Below, one piece after another: positions 9,330-18,170 of a stretch of 64,000 bases of DNA. Each line of letters begins with the position of its first letter. Positions within the stretch are counted from its first letter, which is position 1. Position numbers and translations under genes: made by a program. The notes below the pieces were generated by a model. The model saw nothing but the letters and a program-made list of their open reading frames with translations, searched no databases and had not been told where the DNA came from. This stretch comes from Bacteroides sp. (lineage in GTDB: Bacteria; Bacteroidota; Bacteroidia; Bacteroidales; Muribaculaceae): positions 1 through 64,000 of the forward strand of contig JAAVCG010000036.1 of NCBI GenBank assembly GCA_014802435.1, in the 5' to 3' direction.

Positions 9330-10160
9330 ATGGATTGGATTGACGCCCTCATATTGGGAATCGTACAAGGCCTGGCGGAATATCTCCCCATCAGCTCCAG
9401 CGGCCATCTGGAAATCATGAAGCAAATCCTCGGGCTCGACCTTGACCCGGAAGCCTCGCTGACGTTCAGCATGATGCTCCATGTTGCCACGGTGCTCAGC
9501 ACCATCGTCATTCTCTGGCGCGAGTTTTGGCCCCTTGTGGTCTCATTTTTCGGCTTTAAGCGCGACGATAACTTCTATTACGTCTGCAAGATTCTCCTGT
9601 CATGTATCCCCGTTGGCATCGTCGGCGTCTGCTTCAAAAAGCAGCTCTCGGCGCTCTTCGACGGCAATCTGACCGTAGTCGGCATCTGCCTGCTCGTAAC
9701 TGCCGTGCTCCTCTGTTTTGCTTACTTCACGCGCACACGCGAAACCTTAAATAACCCCTCTGCACCGCAAGGGCGCGACATCTCCTGGAGCGACGCATTC
9801 ATCATCGGCCTCTCGCAGGCCGTCGCCGTGCTCCCCGGACTTTCCCGTTCCGGCACTACGATTGCCACCGGCATCCTCCTTGGCGACAACCGCGCCAAAG
9901 TGGCCAGTTTCTCTTTCCTGATGGTCATTATCCCTATCCTCGGCGAAGGACTCCTTGACCTGAAAGACCTCCTCTTTCCGGATGCCGACGCCGCCATGCA
10001 GGCCTCAATCGGGGTGCTCCCGGTCATTGTCGGCTTCCTCGCTGCGTTTATCGTCGGCTGCCTGGCCTGCAAATGGATGCTTAACATTGTCAAAAAAGGC
10101 AAACTCGTCTGGTTTGCCGTCTACTGTGCCGCTGCCGGCGCATTATGCCTGATCTGGTAA
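9330..10160 (+). CDS. uppP: Undecaprenyl-diphosphatase UppP (BacA)
   Basis: 276 residues, standard length. The enzyme dephosphorylates undecaprenyl pyrophosphate to recycle the lipid carrier used for peptidoglycan and other surface polymers, and its overexpression gives bacitracin resistance. Both family signatures are present: QGLAEYLPISSSGHLEI near the N-terminus with the catalytic Glu and His, and PGLSRSGTTIATGILLG in the second half with the catalytic Arg. Several membrane helices follow the usual inverted-repeat topology, ending KLVWFAVYCAAAGALCLIW. It sits between the DUF3098 gene and truB with gaps of 5 and 4 bp. Confidence 0.95.
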   Translation: MDWIDALILGIVQGLAEYLPISSSGHLEIMKQILGLDLDPEASLTFSMMLHVATVLSTIVILWREFWPLVVSFFGFKRDDNFYYVCKILLSCIPVGIVGVCFKKQLSALFDGNLTVVGICLLVTAVLLCFAYFTRTRETLNNPSAPQGRDISWSDAFIIGLSQAVAVLPGLSRSGTTIATGILLGDNRAKVASFSFLMVIIPILGEGLLDLKDLLFPDADAAMQASIGVLPVIVGFLAAFIVGCLACKWMLNIVKKGKLVWFAVYCAAAGALCLIW

Positions 10161-10164
10161 GAAG

Positions 10165-10872
10165 ATGGACTTTGTAAGCGGTCAAATATTAAAGGTTGAT
10201 AAACCCCTTCACTGGACCTCGTTTGATGTTGTCAAACGGATTCGCGGAGTCCTGCGCCGCCGCCATGGCATCAAGCGATTCAAAGTGGGCCATGCCGGCA
10301 CCCTTGACCCGCTGGCCACGGGAGTAATGCTCGTCTGCACCGGGCGCGCAACCAAACTCATCAATGAACTCCAAAGCGGCCGGAAAGAATATGTAGCCAC
10401 CATCCGCCTGGGCGCCACAACCCCCAGCCATGACCTCGAAACCGCAATTGACTCGGAAACGCCCGTTGACCATCTGACGCGTGACGACGTCAGCCGTGCG
10501 CTGGAAAAATTCGTCGGCGTCATTGACCAGGTGCCACCCATCTTCTCGGCAGTGAAAATTGACGGCAAACGAGCCTATAAATTTGCGCGCCGGGGCGAAG
10601 CGCCCGAACTCAAGCCCAAACCCGTTGAAATCTCCGAGCTGGAACTGCTCAGCTGCCGCCTGCCGGAAATCAAGGTCAGAGTCCTCTGCGGAAAAGGCAC
10701 CTATATCCGCTCCCTGGCCCGCGACATAGGCCTCGAATTAGGAGTAGGAGCGCATCTGACAGCCCTCCGCCGCACCCGAGTCGGTGAAACTTCAATCTAT
10801 GATTGCGTCGACGCCCCCAAGATGCTCGATATTCTCAACGACATTGATATAGAAATCCCTGAAAACATATAA
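10165..10872 (+). CDS. truB: tRNA pseudouridine(55) synthase
   Basis: 235 residues. TruB converts U55 in the T-loop of tRNAs to pseudouridine. The family signature HAGTLDPLATGVMLVCTGRATK-type motif is at about residues 37-58, with the catalytic Asp in GTLDPLA. A KxxR stretch (KIDGKRAYKFARRGE) and CGKGTYIRSLARDIG further on are also typical. The protein is a little shorter than E. coli TruB, lacking the C-terminal PUA domain, as in other Bacteroidetes. It starts 4 bp after uppP and is followed 14 bp later by queA, giving two adjacent tRNA modification genes. Confidence 0.95.
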   Translation: MDFVSGQILKVDKPLHWTSFDVVKRIRGVLRRRHGIKRFKVGHAGTLDPLATGVMLVCTGRATKLINELQSGRKEYVATIRLGATTPSHDLETAIDSETPVDHLTRDDVSRALEKFVGVIDQVPPIFSAVKIDGKRAYKFARRGEAPELKPKPVEISELELLSCRLPEIKVRVLCGKGTYIRSLARDIGLELGVGAHLTALRRTRVGETSIYDCVDAPKMLDILNDIDIEIPENI

Positions 10873-10886
10873 TTTAACCCATTGAT

Positions 10887-11936
10887 ATGAAACTGTCGCA
10901 ATTTAACTTTAACCTTCCTCAGGAGCTCATTGCCCAATATCCCCGGGCAGAGCGTGATGAGGCCAAACTGATGGTGCTTAATCGTAAAACCGGTAAAATC
11001 TCTCACCATCTGTTTAAGGATATTATCGACTTTTTCAATGAGGGAGACCTGATGGTTTTCAACGACACCAGAGTCTTTCCCGCACGCCTCTACGGCAACA
11101 AGGAGCGCACAAACGCCAAGATTGAAGTCTTCCTGCTGCGTGAACTCAATCCGGAGCTGAAACTCTGGGACGTGCTGGTTGAACCCGCACGCAAAATACG
11201 TATTGGCAATAAGCTCTACTTCGGCGAGGATGAAAGCCTCGTGGCCGAAGTTATTGACAACACCACCTCGCGCGGACGCACTCTCCGATTCCTCTATGAC
11301 GGTCCTCACGATGAATTCAAGCAGGCGCTCTACTCCTTAGGTCAGACTCCCCTGCCCGAACACATCACCCGCGAACCCGAGGAAATTGACGCCGAAGCCT
11401 TCCAGACGGTCTATGCCACCAAGGAAGGTGCCGTAGTCGCTCCCGGAGCCGGCCTCCACTATTCCCGCCTGCTCATGAAGCGCCTGGAAATCAAGGGTAT
11501 TGAAATCGGTTTCATGACCGTTCACTCCGGACTGGGAACATTCCGCGAAATTGATGTTGAAGACCTCTCCAAACACCGCATCGACTCCGAAGAAGTCATT
11601 ATTGACCAAAACCTCGTTGACCAGGTCAACAAGGCCAAGGATTCCGAACATCAGGTGCTCGCCGTCGGGACCTCAGTGCTCCGCGGCATGGTGGCCGGCG
11701 AATCAATGGGCGGACACCTCAAAGAATACTCCGGATGGGAGAACAAATTCATTGCCCCGCCCTACGACTTCGGAGTACCGACGGCCCTGGTTTCAAACTT
11801 CCATCTGCCGCTATCGACGATGCTCATGATGGTTGCCGCATTCGGCGGTTATGAAAACGTTATGCGCGCCTATGAAGAAGCCGTCAAGGAAAAATATCAC
11901 TTCGGAACCTATGGTGACTCCCTCCTGATTCTGTAA
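10887..11936 (+). CDS. queA: S-adenosylmethionine:tRNA ribosyltransferase-isomerase
   Basis: 349 residues, full length. QueA transfers and isomerises the ribose of S-adenosylmethionine onto preQ1 at the wobble base, forming epoxyqueuosine in tRNAs for His, Asp, Asn and Tyr. Conserved parts are visible: the N-terminal FNLPQELIAQYP, the GDLMVFNDTRVFPARL motif, GAVVAPGAGLHYS (family form A-APTAGLHF, slightly divergent here), and the C-terminal NFHLPLSTMLMMVAAFGGY. It lies in the ftsX-frr run, 14 bp after truB and 18 bp before frr. Confidence 0.94.
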   Translation: MKLSQFNFNLPQELIAQYPRAERDEAKLMVLNRKTGKISHHLFKDIIDFFNEGDLMVFNDTRVFPARLYGNKERTNAKIEVFLLRELNPELKLWDVLVEPARKIRIGNKLYFGEDESLVAEVIDNTTSRGRTLRFLYDGPHDEFKQALYSLGQTPLPEHITREPEEIDAEAFQTVYATKEGAVVAPGAGLHYSRLLMKRLEIKGIEIGFMTVHSGLGTFREIDVEDLSKHRIDSEEVIIDQNLVDQVNKAKDSEHQVLAVGTSVLRGMVAGESMGGHLKEYSGWENKFIAPPYDFGVPTALVSNFHLPLSTMLMMVAAFGGYENVMRAYEEAVKEKYHFGTYGDSLLIL

Positions 11937-11954
11937 ATCTAAAACCTATCAAAT

Positions 11955-12515
11955 ATGACAAACCCTGCAACATATCTTGACCCGGCCGAGGAAAAAATGG
12001 AACTCGCCGTGGCCTATCTCGACGAATCCCTGAGCCATATCCGTGCCGGCAAGGCCAATCCCAAGCTCCTTGACGGAATCCGTGTGGACTATTACGGATC
12101 AGCCGCGCCCATCAGCAATGTGGCCAACGTTTCCGTGCCTGATGCCCGCACCATCGTCATCACCCCCTGGGAAAAATCAATGTTCAAGGAGATTGAAAAA
12201 GCTATCATCAACTCTGAATTAGGCATCATGCCGGAAAACAATGGCGAAGTAATCCGCCTGTCAATTCCCCCGTTGACCGAGGAACGCCGCAAAACTCTCG
12301 TCAAGCAGAGCAAGGCCGAAGCCGAAACCGCCAAAGTCAGCGTGCGTAACGCCCGCCGCGACGCCATTGACGGCCTGAAAAAAGCCGTCAAGCAAGGAAT
12401 GCCTGAAGACGTTGAAAAAGACGCGGAAGCCTCAGCCCAGAAGCTCCACGACAAATACCTCAAGCAAATCGACGACCTCTTCGCCGCCAAGGAAAAAGAA
12501 ATCCTCACCGTCTAA
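11955..12515 (+). CDS. frr: Ribosome recycling factor
   Basis: 186 residues, standard length. Together with EF-G it splits post-termination ribosomes. Typical segments: [20 protein letters not shown] near the N-terminus, [19 protein letters not shown], the [20 protein letters not shown] hallmark, and a long C-terminal helix rich in Lys and Ala. It is the last gene of the run that begins with ftsX and is followed by a strong terminator. In many Bacteroidetes frr sits next to pyrH rather than queA, so this neighbourhood is a minor local variation (from memory, not computed). Confidence 0.95.
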   Translation: MTNPATYLDPAEEKMELAVAYLDESLSHIRAGKANPKLLDGIRVDYYGSAAPISNVANVSVPDARTIVITPWEKSMFKEIEKAIINSELGIMPENNGEVIRLSIPPLTEERRKTLVKQSKAEAETAKVSVRNARRDAIDGLKKAVKQGMPEDVEKDAEASAQKLHDKYLKQIDDLFAAKEKEILTV

Positions 12516-12541
12516 TCCCCCCAATCGGATTAGCAACCAAC

Positions 12542-12597
12542 CTACAGTAGGAGAGCAATGGCATTTACGCGCCTTGGCTCTCCTACTGCAGTATTTT
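12542..12597 (+). terminator. Terminator of the ftsX-frr operon
   Basis: A 15 bp stem with one mismatch (12542-12556, CTACAGTAGGAGAGC, pairs with 12577-12591) is followed by TATTTTT. It lies 27 bp after the frr stop codon and before the convergent RAYT gene. Confidence 0.8.
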
Positions 12598-12644
12598 TAA
12601 ACGCCGCAAGCGGCTTTGCTTGTGACGAAGCGAAACTGCTTATT

Positions 12645-13511
12645 TTATAAAGATTCGACGATTGAGTTTAAATACATGAAAGTTGAGCGCCCGGGGGTAA
12701 GTTCCTTCATAGGTGCAAGGATAAGCAACCGCCCTGATAGACAGAGGTTAAATTCACGAGCGGCAGGTTTTTCTCTCTCCCGGAAAGGCTTGTTTGTCAG
12801 GAGGATAATTTTTCCGTTTGACGATTCACATAGGAAACGAATCCGTTTCTCTGCCGGAGAAACAAACGGAGAGACCAAAACTCCACCATTTTCGGCCAAA
12901 TGCTGCCATCGCCTCTCCTTATCAGCCAATAAAGAAGCTGAATCAGACCGATGAATGACGACAGGAGCCTTAAAAGGATTCTCCAACAATTGGATGTTGC
13001 CATAAGCCTGCCATAACGCACCCTGAATTTCTATATTATTTACTCGGCGAAAAAAATCGGGGTTCAGTCGCCTGACCAATAACCTGTAAGGATTTTGTTG
13101 CACATAATCAATTATCGTGGACAGGCTATGGGTCGGACGCAAGTATCGGTCATGAAATCCCTGAGAAAATATGGCCTCAATATTTGGATATTTTTCTCTG
13201 ACAAGTTGTCCGCATTTCACTTTCATCATGCCAATGTAACTCCCAATAGCCTTGGGGAGGACCTCACGCGCAAAGATGACGAAATGAATATGGTCCGGCA
13301 TAATTACATACTGCAAAACTTGCAGCGAGCTGCAAAGAGCGGGGAAATTACGTATCTGAGACTCAATAATTCGTCCGATATCTGTTCGCTCCACCAGGGG
13401 GTGGGTCGATGTCCCGACTACCCGCGAGAAATCCGGGCATGCGGAATCTTTGCCGATAGTAATATGATAGATACATCTGCTCTTGTAGTTATGTTTTGGA
13501 TCGCGTCCCAT
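12645..13511 (-). CDS. REP-associated tyrosine transposase (RAYT) with extra C-terminal domain, copy 1
   Basis: 288 residues. The N-terminal part (about 10-150) is a Y1 transposase domain of the IS200/IS605-like superfamily: the HUH metal motif is PDHIHFVIF (His74, His76) and the likely nucleophile is Tyr136 in IIDYVQQNPYR. Such RAYT proteins nick and join single-stranded REP palindromes. Residues about 205-268 form a second domain (GGVLVSPFVSPAEKRIR ... GKIILLTN ... LCLSGRLLILAP) shared with the second RAYT in this window. Its alternating beta/alpha pattern recalls DprA/SMF-type Rossmann domains; that is inference. The gene is stand-alone with no terminal inverted repeats or partner tnpB, so it looks domesticated. 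Its 3' end converges on the frr terminator and its promoter is divergent from the GH20 gene. Confidence 0.85.
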   Translation of the reverse strand: MGRDPKHNYKSRCIYHITIGKDSACPDFSRVVGTSTHPLVERTDIGRIIESQIRNFPALCSSLQVLQYVIMPDHIHFVIFAREVLPKAIGSYIGMMKVKCGQLVREKYPNIEAIFSQGFHDRYLRPTHSLSTIIDYVQQNPYRLLVRRLNPDFFRRVNNIEIQGALWQAYGNIQLLENPFKAPVVIHRSDSASLLADKERRWQHLAENGGVLVSPFVSPAEKRIRFLCESSNGKIILLTNKPFREREKPAAREFNLCLSGRLLILAPMKELTPGRSTFMYLNSIVESL

Positions 13512-13623
13512 AGGTTCGGGAATTATATATTAAACGCTGTAAACCGGCTTTTGTGGAAAGGATTTCCGGAGGGTTCGTTTCCTGCATGACCCGCTTGCGG
13601 GTTGAGGAGCGGCTTGGTGGGCG

Positions 13624-13631
13624 CAAAGTTA
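13624..13631 (-). promoter_or_regulatory. -7 element upstream of RAYT copy 1
   Basis: TAACTTTG on the minus strand fits TAnnTTTG. It is 112 nt upstream of the RAYT start, giving a long leader that contains a small palindrome ACCCGCTTGCGGGT (13589-13602). No clear -33 element is visible. Confidence 0.5.
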
Positions 13632-13675
13632 CAAATTTTTCGGAGTAAAATGCAGTGAATGTCAGTTTTTTTGCG

Positions 13676-13683
13676 TATATTTG
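13676..13683 (+). promoter_or_regulatory. -7 element of the GH20 hexosaminidase gene
   Basis: TATATTTG fits TAnnTTTG exactly, 29 nt upstream of the chosen ATG at 13713. The -33 region is not convincing. The position supports the ATG at 13713 over the in-frame ATG at 13659, which lies upstream of this element. Confidence 0.6.
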
Positions 13684-13712
13684 CGACAATAAAACAATCA
13701 TTCTCTAATTTC

Positions 13713-16700
13713 ATGAAAAAAGCTATAATTTCTCTCGGACTCGCTCTGGCCTTGGGCTCTATCGCCCCGCTTAAGGCCGCCTCTCCGTCGGTCAACCTGA
13801 CCCCTACCCCTAAGGAAATTTCCGTTGGCGAGGGTTCACTGGTTCTCCCGCAGGCTTTCACCGTCAAGGCTGATGGCCTCTCACAGGAGATGGCTGCGGA
13901 AATCACCAAGTTTGCTTCGGCACTGAAAGCCTCCACCGGCATTGAAATCGGTCAAGGACCCGAATTAATCACCATCGGCACCGACTCTTCAATCGCCCCG
14001 GAAGGTTACTCGCTCAACGTCACTGCCGATGGCATTGAAATCAAAGCCTCATCAGCCGCCGGCCTCTACTATGCTTTCCAGACAATCAAGAAAGTCCTCC
14101 CGGCCAACGTTGCCGCCGGAGTGATGATTGACGGCCAATATTCACTCCCGGTCATGCAGGTTAATGACGAGCCTCGCTATCCCTGGCGCGGAATGGAAAT
14201 TGACTGCGCACGCCATTTCTTCGAGCTTGACGAGCTCAAGAAGATGATTGACGTGATGGCCACTTACAAAATGAACCGTTTCCACTGGCATCTGACCGAT
14301 GACCAGGGATGGCGTCTGGAAATGGCCAAGTATCCCAAACTGACCACATCGGCCGCCGCGCCGCTCAATAACTACTGGTGTGACTTCGATAACCGCCATT
14401 CTTATCTGCTCAACGAGCCTTATGGCCCTTATTTCTACACTATTGAAGAAATGAAGGAGCTGGTCAGCTATGCCAAGGAGCGCCATATTGAGGTTTGTCC
14501 GGAAATCGATATGCCCGGACATATGCAGGCTGCAATTGCCGCTTATCCGGAATTTTCCACCACGCCCGACGGCGACCACCCCGTGCGCTTCTGGCCGGGA
14601 GTCAGCACTGATGTGCTTGACATCAGCAACCCCGCCGTAGTGCAGTTCACCAAGGATATCATCGACCAGCTCGTTGAGATTTTCCCCTACGAATATATCC
14701 ATATTGGCGGCGACGAATGTCCCACCTCCGCCTGGGCCAACAGCGCCTCCTGCCAGCAGTTCAAGAAGGAATACGGCCTGAAATCAGACCGCGCAATCCA
14801 GAACTGGCTGACAAAGGAGCTGGCCGAATATGCCAAGGAGCATGACCGCAAGCTCATTTGCTGGAATGAAGTGCTGACAACCGACGGTGCTGACAAAAAG
14901 ATGGTTAAGGACGCCGACATCCTCATCTACGCATGGCTTGGCGCCGGAGGGGCCAACAATCCCTCCAAGCAGGCCGCTGACCTGGGTCTGCGCTCCGTTT
15001 GGTGTTCAACGAGCCATTATTATCTTGACTATCCCCAGTGGGCCGGCAATTCCGAACCCCTCTCAATGGGCTCCACCATCAACCTGGAGAGAGTTTATAA
15101 CGCAACGCCTGACTATGACAATTCGGCCTCAAAGCGTGACCTCTATTATGGCGTCAATTGTAACCTCTGGACTGAATATATCGCCGAACCCGCCCATCTG
15201 GAATATAATGCCCTGCCCCGCATGATTGCCGTGGCCGAAACCGGATGGACCCCCAATGAGAAAAAGAACTGGCAAGACTTCCTGACCCGCTTCAATGCTG
15301 ATACGGAGTATCTTGACCTGGGCGGTTACACTTACGGCAAGCATTATGTTACCGAAGCCGGCGACAAGGTGATGCCCGAGGCCGGAAAATATTACCGCCT
15401 GATTACCCGCGCCACTAACAATGGCCGTAACGACCGATGCATCGAGCTCGTCGGCGAAGGGTCATCATTGATTTCATCGCTCGGCGCCAAGGCCGGTCAG
15501 CTCTGGTCAGCCCCCCAGGCCGCTGAAGGCGACGCTAATTATGACAATCAATACTGGCAATTTGAGGCCGACCCCGCCGGTTCCGGAAAATATGCCCTCG
15601 TTTGCCGCGCCGCCGAAGCCGGCTCCGTCAATCCTACGATGGAAGGCTCATCAGTCAACGGGCGCTGGAATTATTCAACCTCTGAGAAACATTATGGTTT
15701 CGTTCTGGGCGAATATTATGGCGAGCTTGACGGCCAATACACTTACTCCATCCGCTCCGAGCAGGGCGCTTCGGCTTACATCAACTGCGGTGTGCAAGGC
15801 AACAACCTGACTATCAACACCTGGGCAGCGCCTGATGACGGCAACGGCGGCATCTGGTTCTTCAGCCTTGAAGGCTTTGTGCCGGAAAAAGTCACTAATC
15901 CGGAGTTCACCCCCATTGCTGAAAACACTGACTTCTCACTGCTCAATGCCCTCGACTCTGACGATTCACGCTACATTACCGTCAGTGACGCCACCGCGAT
16001 GCTCGCAACTCCTGAAAACTCATTCTGGGCCAACCGCCTCTGGCAAGTCAAGGACAGCGAATTTGATGCAGAGACCAACACTCAGACATTCAAGCTCTTC
16101 AATCCCTCTACGGGGCTCTACGTCGGTCAGCCCGCCGCCTCGGCCGTAACCTCGGCAACTCTTGCCGCCGGCAGCTTCTCAGCCTTTGTCGGCAACCTCG
16201 GTTATCCCCTCTCGCTGACCGCTGATGCCAACCAAGCCGCTACCGTCACCCTCATCAAGGATACCGACAATGAATTTATCCTCTCCATTGACGGCAAACG
16301 CCTCTTCCCGATTTCTCACGGCTCAGAAATGCTCCCCGGAGCAATTTCAGTGCTCCCCAATGCCACTCGCCAGGCCGGCGCACGCTGGACCTTCAACTTC
16401 AACCCCGCCGTTACCTATAACATCACCTTTAACGACGGCACTGCTGCCACGACCATCGTCTGCCAGCAATCTGAGGCCGAGCCGACGTCGCCCTTCTTTG
16501 ACTATGAGATTGAATCCCTTGAAAAAGTCAATGAATCAACCTATAATCTTGCCCTCAAGCGCAAGCATTATGCCGTTACTTACGTCTGCGTTGACGCCAA
16601 CGGCCAGCTCTGGGGCGAAGTGACCGACTATGCACCCGTAGGCCAGACTTACACCCCCGCCGCGCCCGCCCTCACCGGACTTAAAAACGGCCAACTCAAG

Positions 16701-17531
16701 GGCGACGCTGCAGCCTTTGAACCGACTGCCGACACTCAGTTTACCGCCGAATATGAAACAGAGGCTTATCCGGGAGTGGCTTATGCCGCAACCAAGGTCA
16801 GCGAACTCGCTGCCGATAAGTATTACCTGATTCATGACGCCCACGAATCACGCAACGCCTTCCGCTGTGATGCCGGAGGCCAGGTGACCGGAGCCAAGGA
16901 TGCCGCCTCTAAGGGTGCAAACTTCGTCTGGACCCTCGAGGAAAACGATGAAAACTGGAACATCAAGAACGTAGGCTCCGGCCTCTATGTTCAGGCCGTA
17001 AAATCCGGCGCCACGGCAACTCTCGGCGAGAAGCCCTATGCATTCAAAATCAGCGTCCGCGATGCCGAAGCCGGACATTGGACCATCAAGAACTCCAAGA
17101 ATGCCCAATGCTGGGACGGCAATGAAAACCTGTCAATGGTAGGCTGGACCTCACCGGGCCACCCCATTGAATTCTATGAATTCGTGGCTTCTCCCGTCTT
17201 TAAAATCACCATTGAAGAGCGCGACCAGGATGGCGAACTCCTAGGCACCAAGACTCAGTTTGTCAATCCCGGCGATTCCTACGTCTTTGCGGCCGCCTCA
17301 CGTCCCGGCAAAGACCTGACCGGAGTCAGCGGCAACGAAGACCTTGATGACATTCAGGAAAACAAGCTCATCACAGTAACTTACACCATTGAAAAATCCG
17401 GCATCAACGAAATCGCTACCGATGGCGGCGATGGAGTCAAGGGAATCTATGACCTCAAGGGCAATCGCCTGAGCCGAGTTTCCCGCCCGGGCATATACAT
17501 CATCAACGGCGTTAAAACCTCCTATAAATGA
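13713..17531 (+). CDS. Secreted GH20 beta-N-acetylhexosaminidase, multidomain
   Basis: 1272 residues from the ATG at 13713, which begins a clear signal peptide (MKKAIISLGLALALGSIAPL, cut near LKAAS). The GH20 N-terminal domain spans about 25-145 and the catalytic barrel about 150-510: RYPWRGMEIDCARHF, NRFHWHLTDDQGWR, and HIGGDECPTSAW with the catalytic pair Asp334-Glu335. It should release terminal N-acetylglucosamine or N-acetylgalactosamine from glycans such as mucin O-glycans. The remaining 700 residues hold repeated modules starting GKYYRL, YYLIHD and so on, ricin-like beta-trefoil in appearance, and a C-terminal sorting-type tail (IYDLKGNRLSRVSRPGIYII). Export and surface location follow from these ends. 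The gene is single and ends in the repeat array. Confidence 0.9.
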   Translation: MKKAIISLGLALALGSIAPLKAASPSVNLTPTPKEISVGEGSLVLPQAFTVKADGLSQEMAAEITKFASALKASTGIEIGQGPELITIGTDSSIAPEGYSLNVTADGIEIKASSAAGLYYAFQTIKKVLPANVAAGVMIDGQYSLPVMQVNDEPRYPWRGMEIDCARHFFELDELKKMIDVMATYKMNRFHWHLTDDQGWRLEMAKYPKLTTSAAAPLNNYWCDFDNRHSYLLNEPYGPYFYTIEEMKELVSYAKERHIEVCPEIDMPGHMQAAIAAYPEFSTTPDGDHPVRFWPGVSTDVLDISNPAVVQFTKDIIDQLVEIFPYEYIHIGGDECPTSAWANSASCQQFKKEYGLKSDRAIQNWLTKELAEYAKEHDRKLICWNEVLTTDGADKKMVKDADILIYAWLGAGGANNPSKQAADLGLRSVWCSTSHYYLDYPQWAGNSEPLSMGSTINLERVYNATPDYDNSASKRDLYYGVNCNLWTEYIAEPAHLEYNALPRMIAVAETGWTPNEKKNWQDFLTRFNADTEYLDLGGYTYGKHYVTEAGDKVMPEAGKYYRLITRATNNGRNDRCIELVGEGSSLISSLGAKAGQLWSAPQAAEGDANYDNQYWQFEADPAGSGKYALVCRAAEAGSVNPTMEGSSVNGRWNYSTSEKHYGFVLGEYYGELDGQYTYSIRSEQGASAYINCGVQGNNLTINTWAAPDDGNGGIWFFSLEGFVPEKVTNPEFTPIAENTDFSLLNALDSDDSRYITVSDATAMLATPENSFWANRLWQVKDSEFDAETNTQTFKLFNPSTGLYVGQPAASAVTSATLAAGSFSAFVGNLGYPLSLTADANQAATVTLIKDTDNEFILSIDGKRLFPISHGSEMLPGAISVLPNATRQAGARWTFNFNPAVTYNITFNDGTAATTIVCQQSEAEPTSPFFDYEIESLEKVNESTYNLALKRKHYAVTYVCVDANGQLWGEVTDYAPVGQTYTPAAPALTGLKNGQLKGDAAAFEPTADTQFTAEYETEAYPGVAYAATKVSELAADKYYLIHDAHESRNAFRCDAGGQVTGAKDAASKGANFVWTLEENDENWNIKNVGSGLYVQAVKSGATATLGEKPYAFKISVRDAEAGHWTIKNSKNAQCWDGNENLSMVGWTSPGHPIEFYEFVASPVFKITIEERDQDGELLGTKTQFVNPGDSYVFAAASRPGKDLTGVSGNEDLDDIQENKLITVTYTIEKSGINEIATDGGDGVKGIYDLKGNRLSRVSRPGIYIINGVKTSYK

Positions 17532-17557
17532 ATAAATTACTAACCATATCGTTTCTG

Positions 17558-17593
17558 GCGGCGCTCCTTTCCGGTGCGCCGTCGGCGTTTTTA
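17558..17593 (+). terminator. Possible terminator of the GH20 gene
   Basis: GGCGGCGCTCC / GGTGCGCCG forms an imperfect GC-rich stem (about 17559-17582) followed by TCGGCGTTTTT. It lies 30 bp after the stop codon. The stem has one internal mismatch. Confidence 0.4.
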
Positions 17594-17595
17594 GT

Positions 17596-17662
17596 GTTGA
17601 GTGTTTAGTGTTTAAAGTTTAAGGTTTAAGGCTTAAGGAATTTCTAAACACTAAACAAAAAT
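17596..17662. repeat. Degenerate AT-rich micro-repeats
   Basis: Short direct repeats such as GTGTTTAGTGTTTAAAG, TTTAAGGTTTAAGG and CTAAACACTAAAC fill this stretch, with outer arms that can pair (AGTGTTTAG with CTAAACACT). Similar low-complexity tracts occur at 8031-8062, 35335-35402, 50015-50050 and 61370-61410. Confidence 0.6.
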
Positions 17663-17704
17663 TGTCACGTCCCACTCCGGAATCATCATGGCTGGAGGGG
17701 CCAT

Positions 17705-17800
17705 ATGGAAAGGCGGATTCCGATCCGCCGCCCGGTCTAACGGCCCGCAAATCTATACGGCTTGCGCGAGGTGGCGGCGGATCGGAATCCGCCTCTCCAT
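17705..17800. repeat. REP-like inverted pair (BIME-like), copy 1
   Basis: Two 28 bp units face each other: 17705-17732 and its near-perfect reverse complement 17773-17800, separated by 40 bp. Each unit contains the palindrome GGCGGATTCCGATCCGCC preceded by ATGGAAA or ATGGAGA. First of three such pairs in the intergenic array between the GH20 gene and dnaK. Confidence 0.85.
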
Positions 17801-17865
17801 AGCGATGAATCCTACCCCCGGCGCCACACAGTAGCAGGTGTTGCAGAACCCTTGATTTAGCGAAA

Positions 17866-17986
17866 GACACCGGGCACCGTGGCGCACTCTCCACGGTGGC
17901 GCGTCAGCGACATAGATGACCCAACAAAGGCGAAAAATGTGGAGCTTGCGCTCCATCGTGGCGGGGGCGCCACGATGCCCGGTGTC
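17866..17986. repeat. 121 bp structured repeat B, copy 1
   Basis: The ends are inverted repeats (GACACCGGGCACCGTGGCGC at 17866-17885; its reverse complement with one change at 17967-17986). Inside are a small hairpin GGAGCTTGCGCTCC and a repeated GTGGCGC motif. A diverged second copy lies at 18171-18290. Confidence 0.8.
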
Positions 17987-17995
17987 TTCTACTCC

Positions 17996-18091
17996 ATGGA
18001 AAGGCGGATTCCGATCCGCCGCCAGGTCTAACGGACCGCAAATCTATACGACTTGTGTGAGGTGGCGGCGGATCGGAATCCGCCTCTCCAT
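17996..18091. repeat. REP-like inverted pair, copy 2
   Basis: Same organisation as the first pair: units at 17996-18023 and 18064-18091 in opposite orientation with a closely similar 40 bp spacer (contains CCGCAAATCTATACG). Confidence 0.85.
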
Positions 18092-18111
18092 AGTGACGCA
18101 GACCCAAACAA

Positions 18112-18136
18112 GCCTCGGAGGGGCAACGTCATTGCC
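18112..18136 (+). repeat. 25 bp repeat C, copy 1
   Basis: GCCTCGGAGGGG...GTCATTGCC. The same 25 bp occurs inverted at 24111-24135 with three mismatches, in another intergenic region that also has a REP-like unit. Confidence 0.6.
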
Positions 18137-18170
18137 AAGAAGGTGTTGAAGCATTCTTGATTAAGCGGAA

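Noticed and set aside
12645..13511. Complete IS200/IS605 insertion sequence
   Set aside because: No tnpB, no subterminal hairpin pair bounding the gene, and the protein is nearly twice the length of TnpA.
12616..13589. Plus-strand frames opposite RAYT copy 1
   Set aside because: Antisense to a gene with clear HUH and Tyr motifs.
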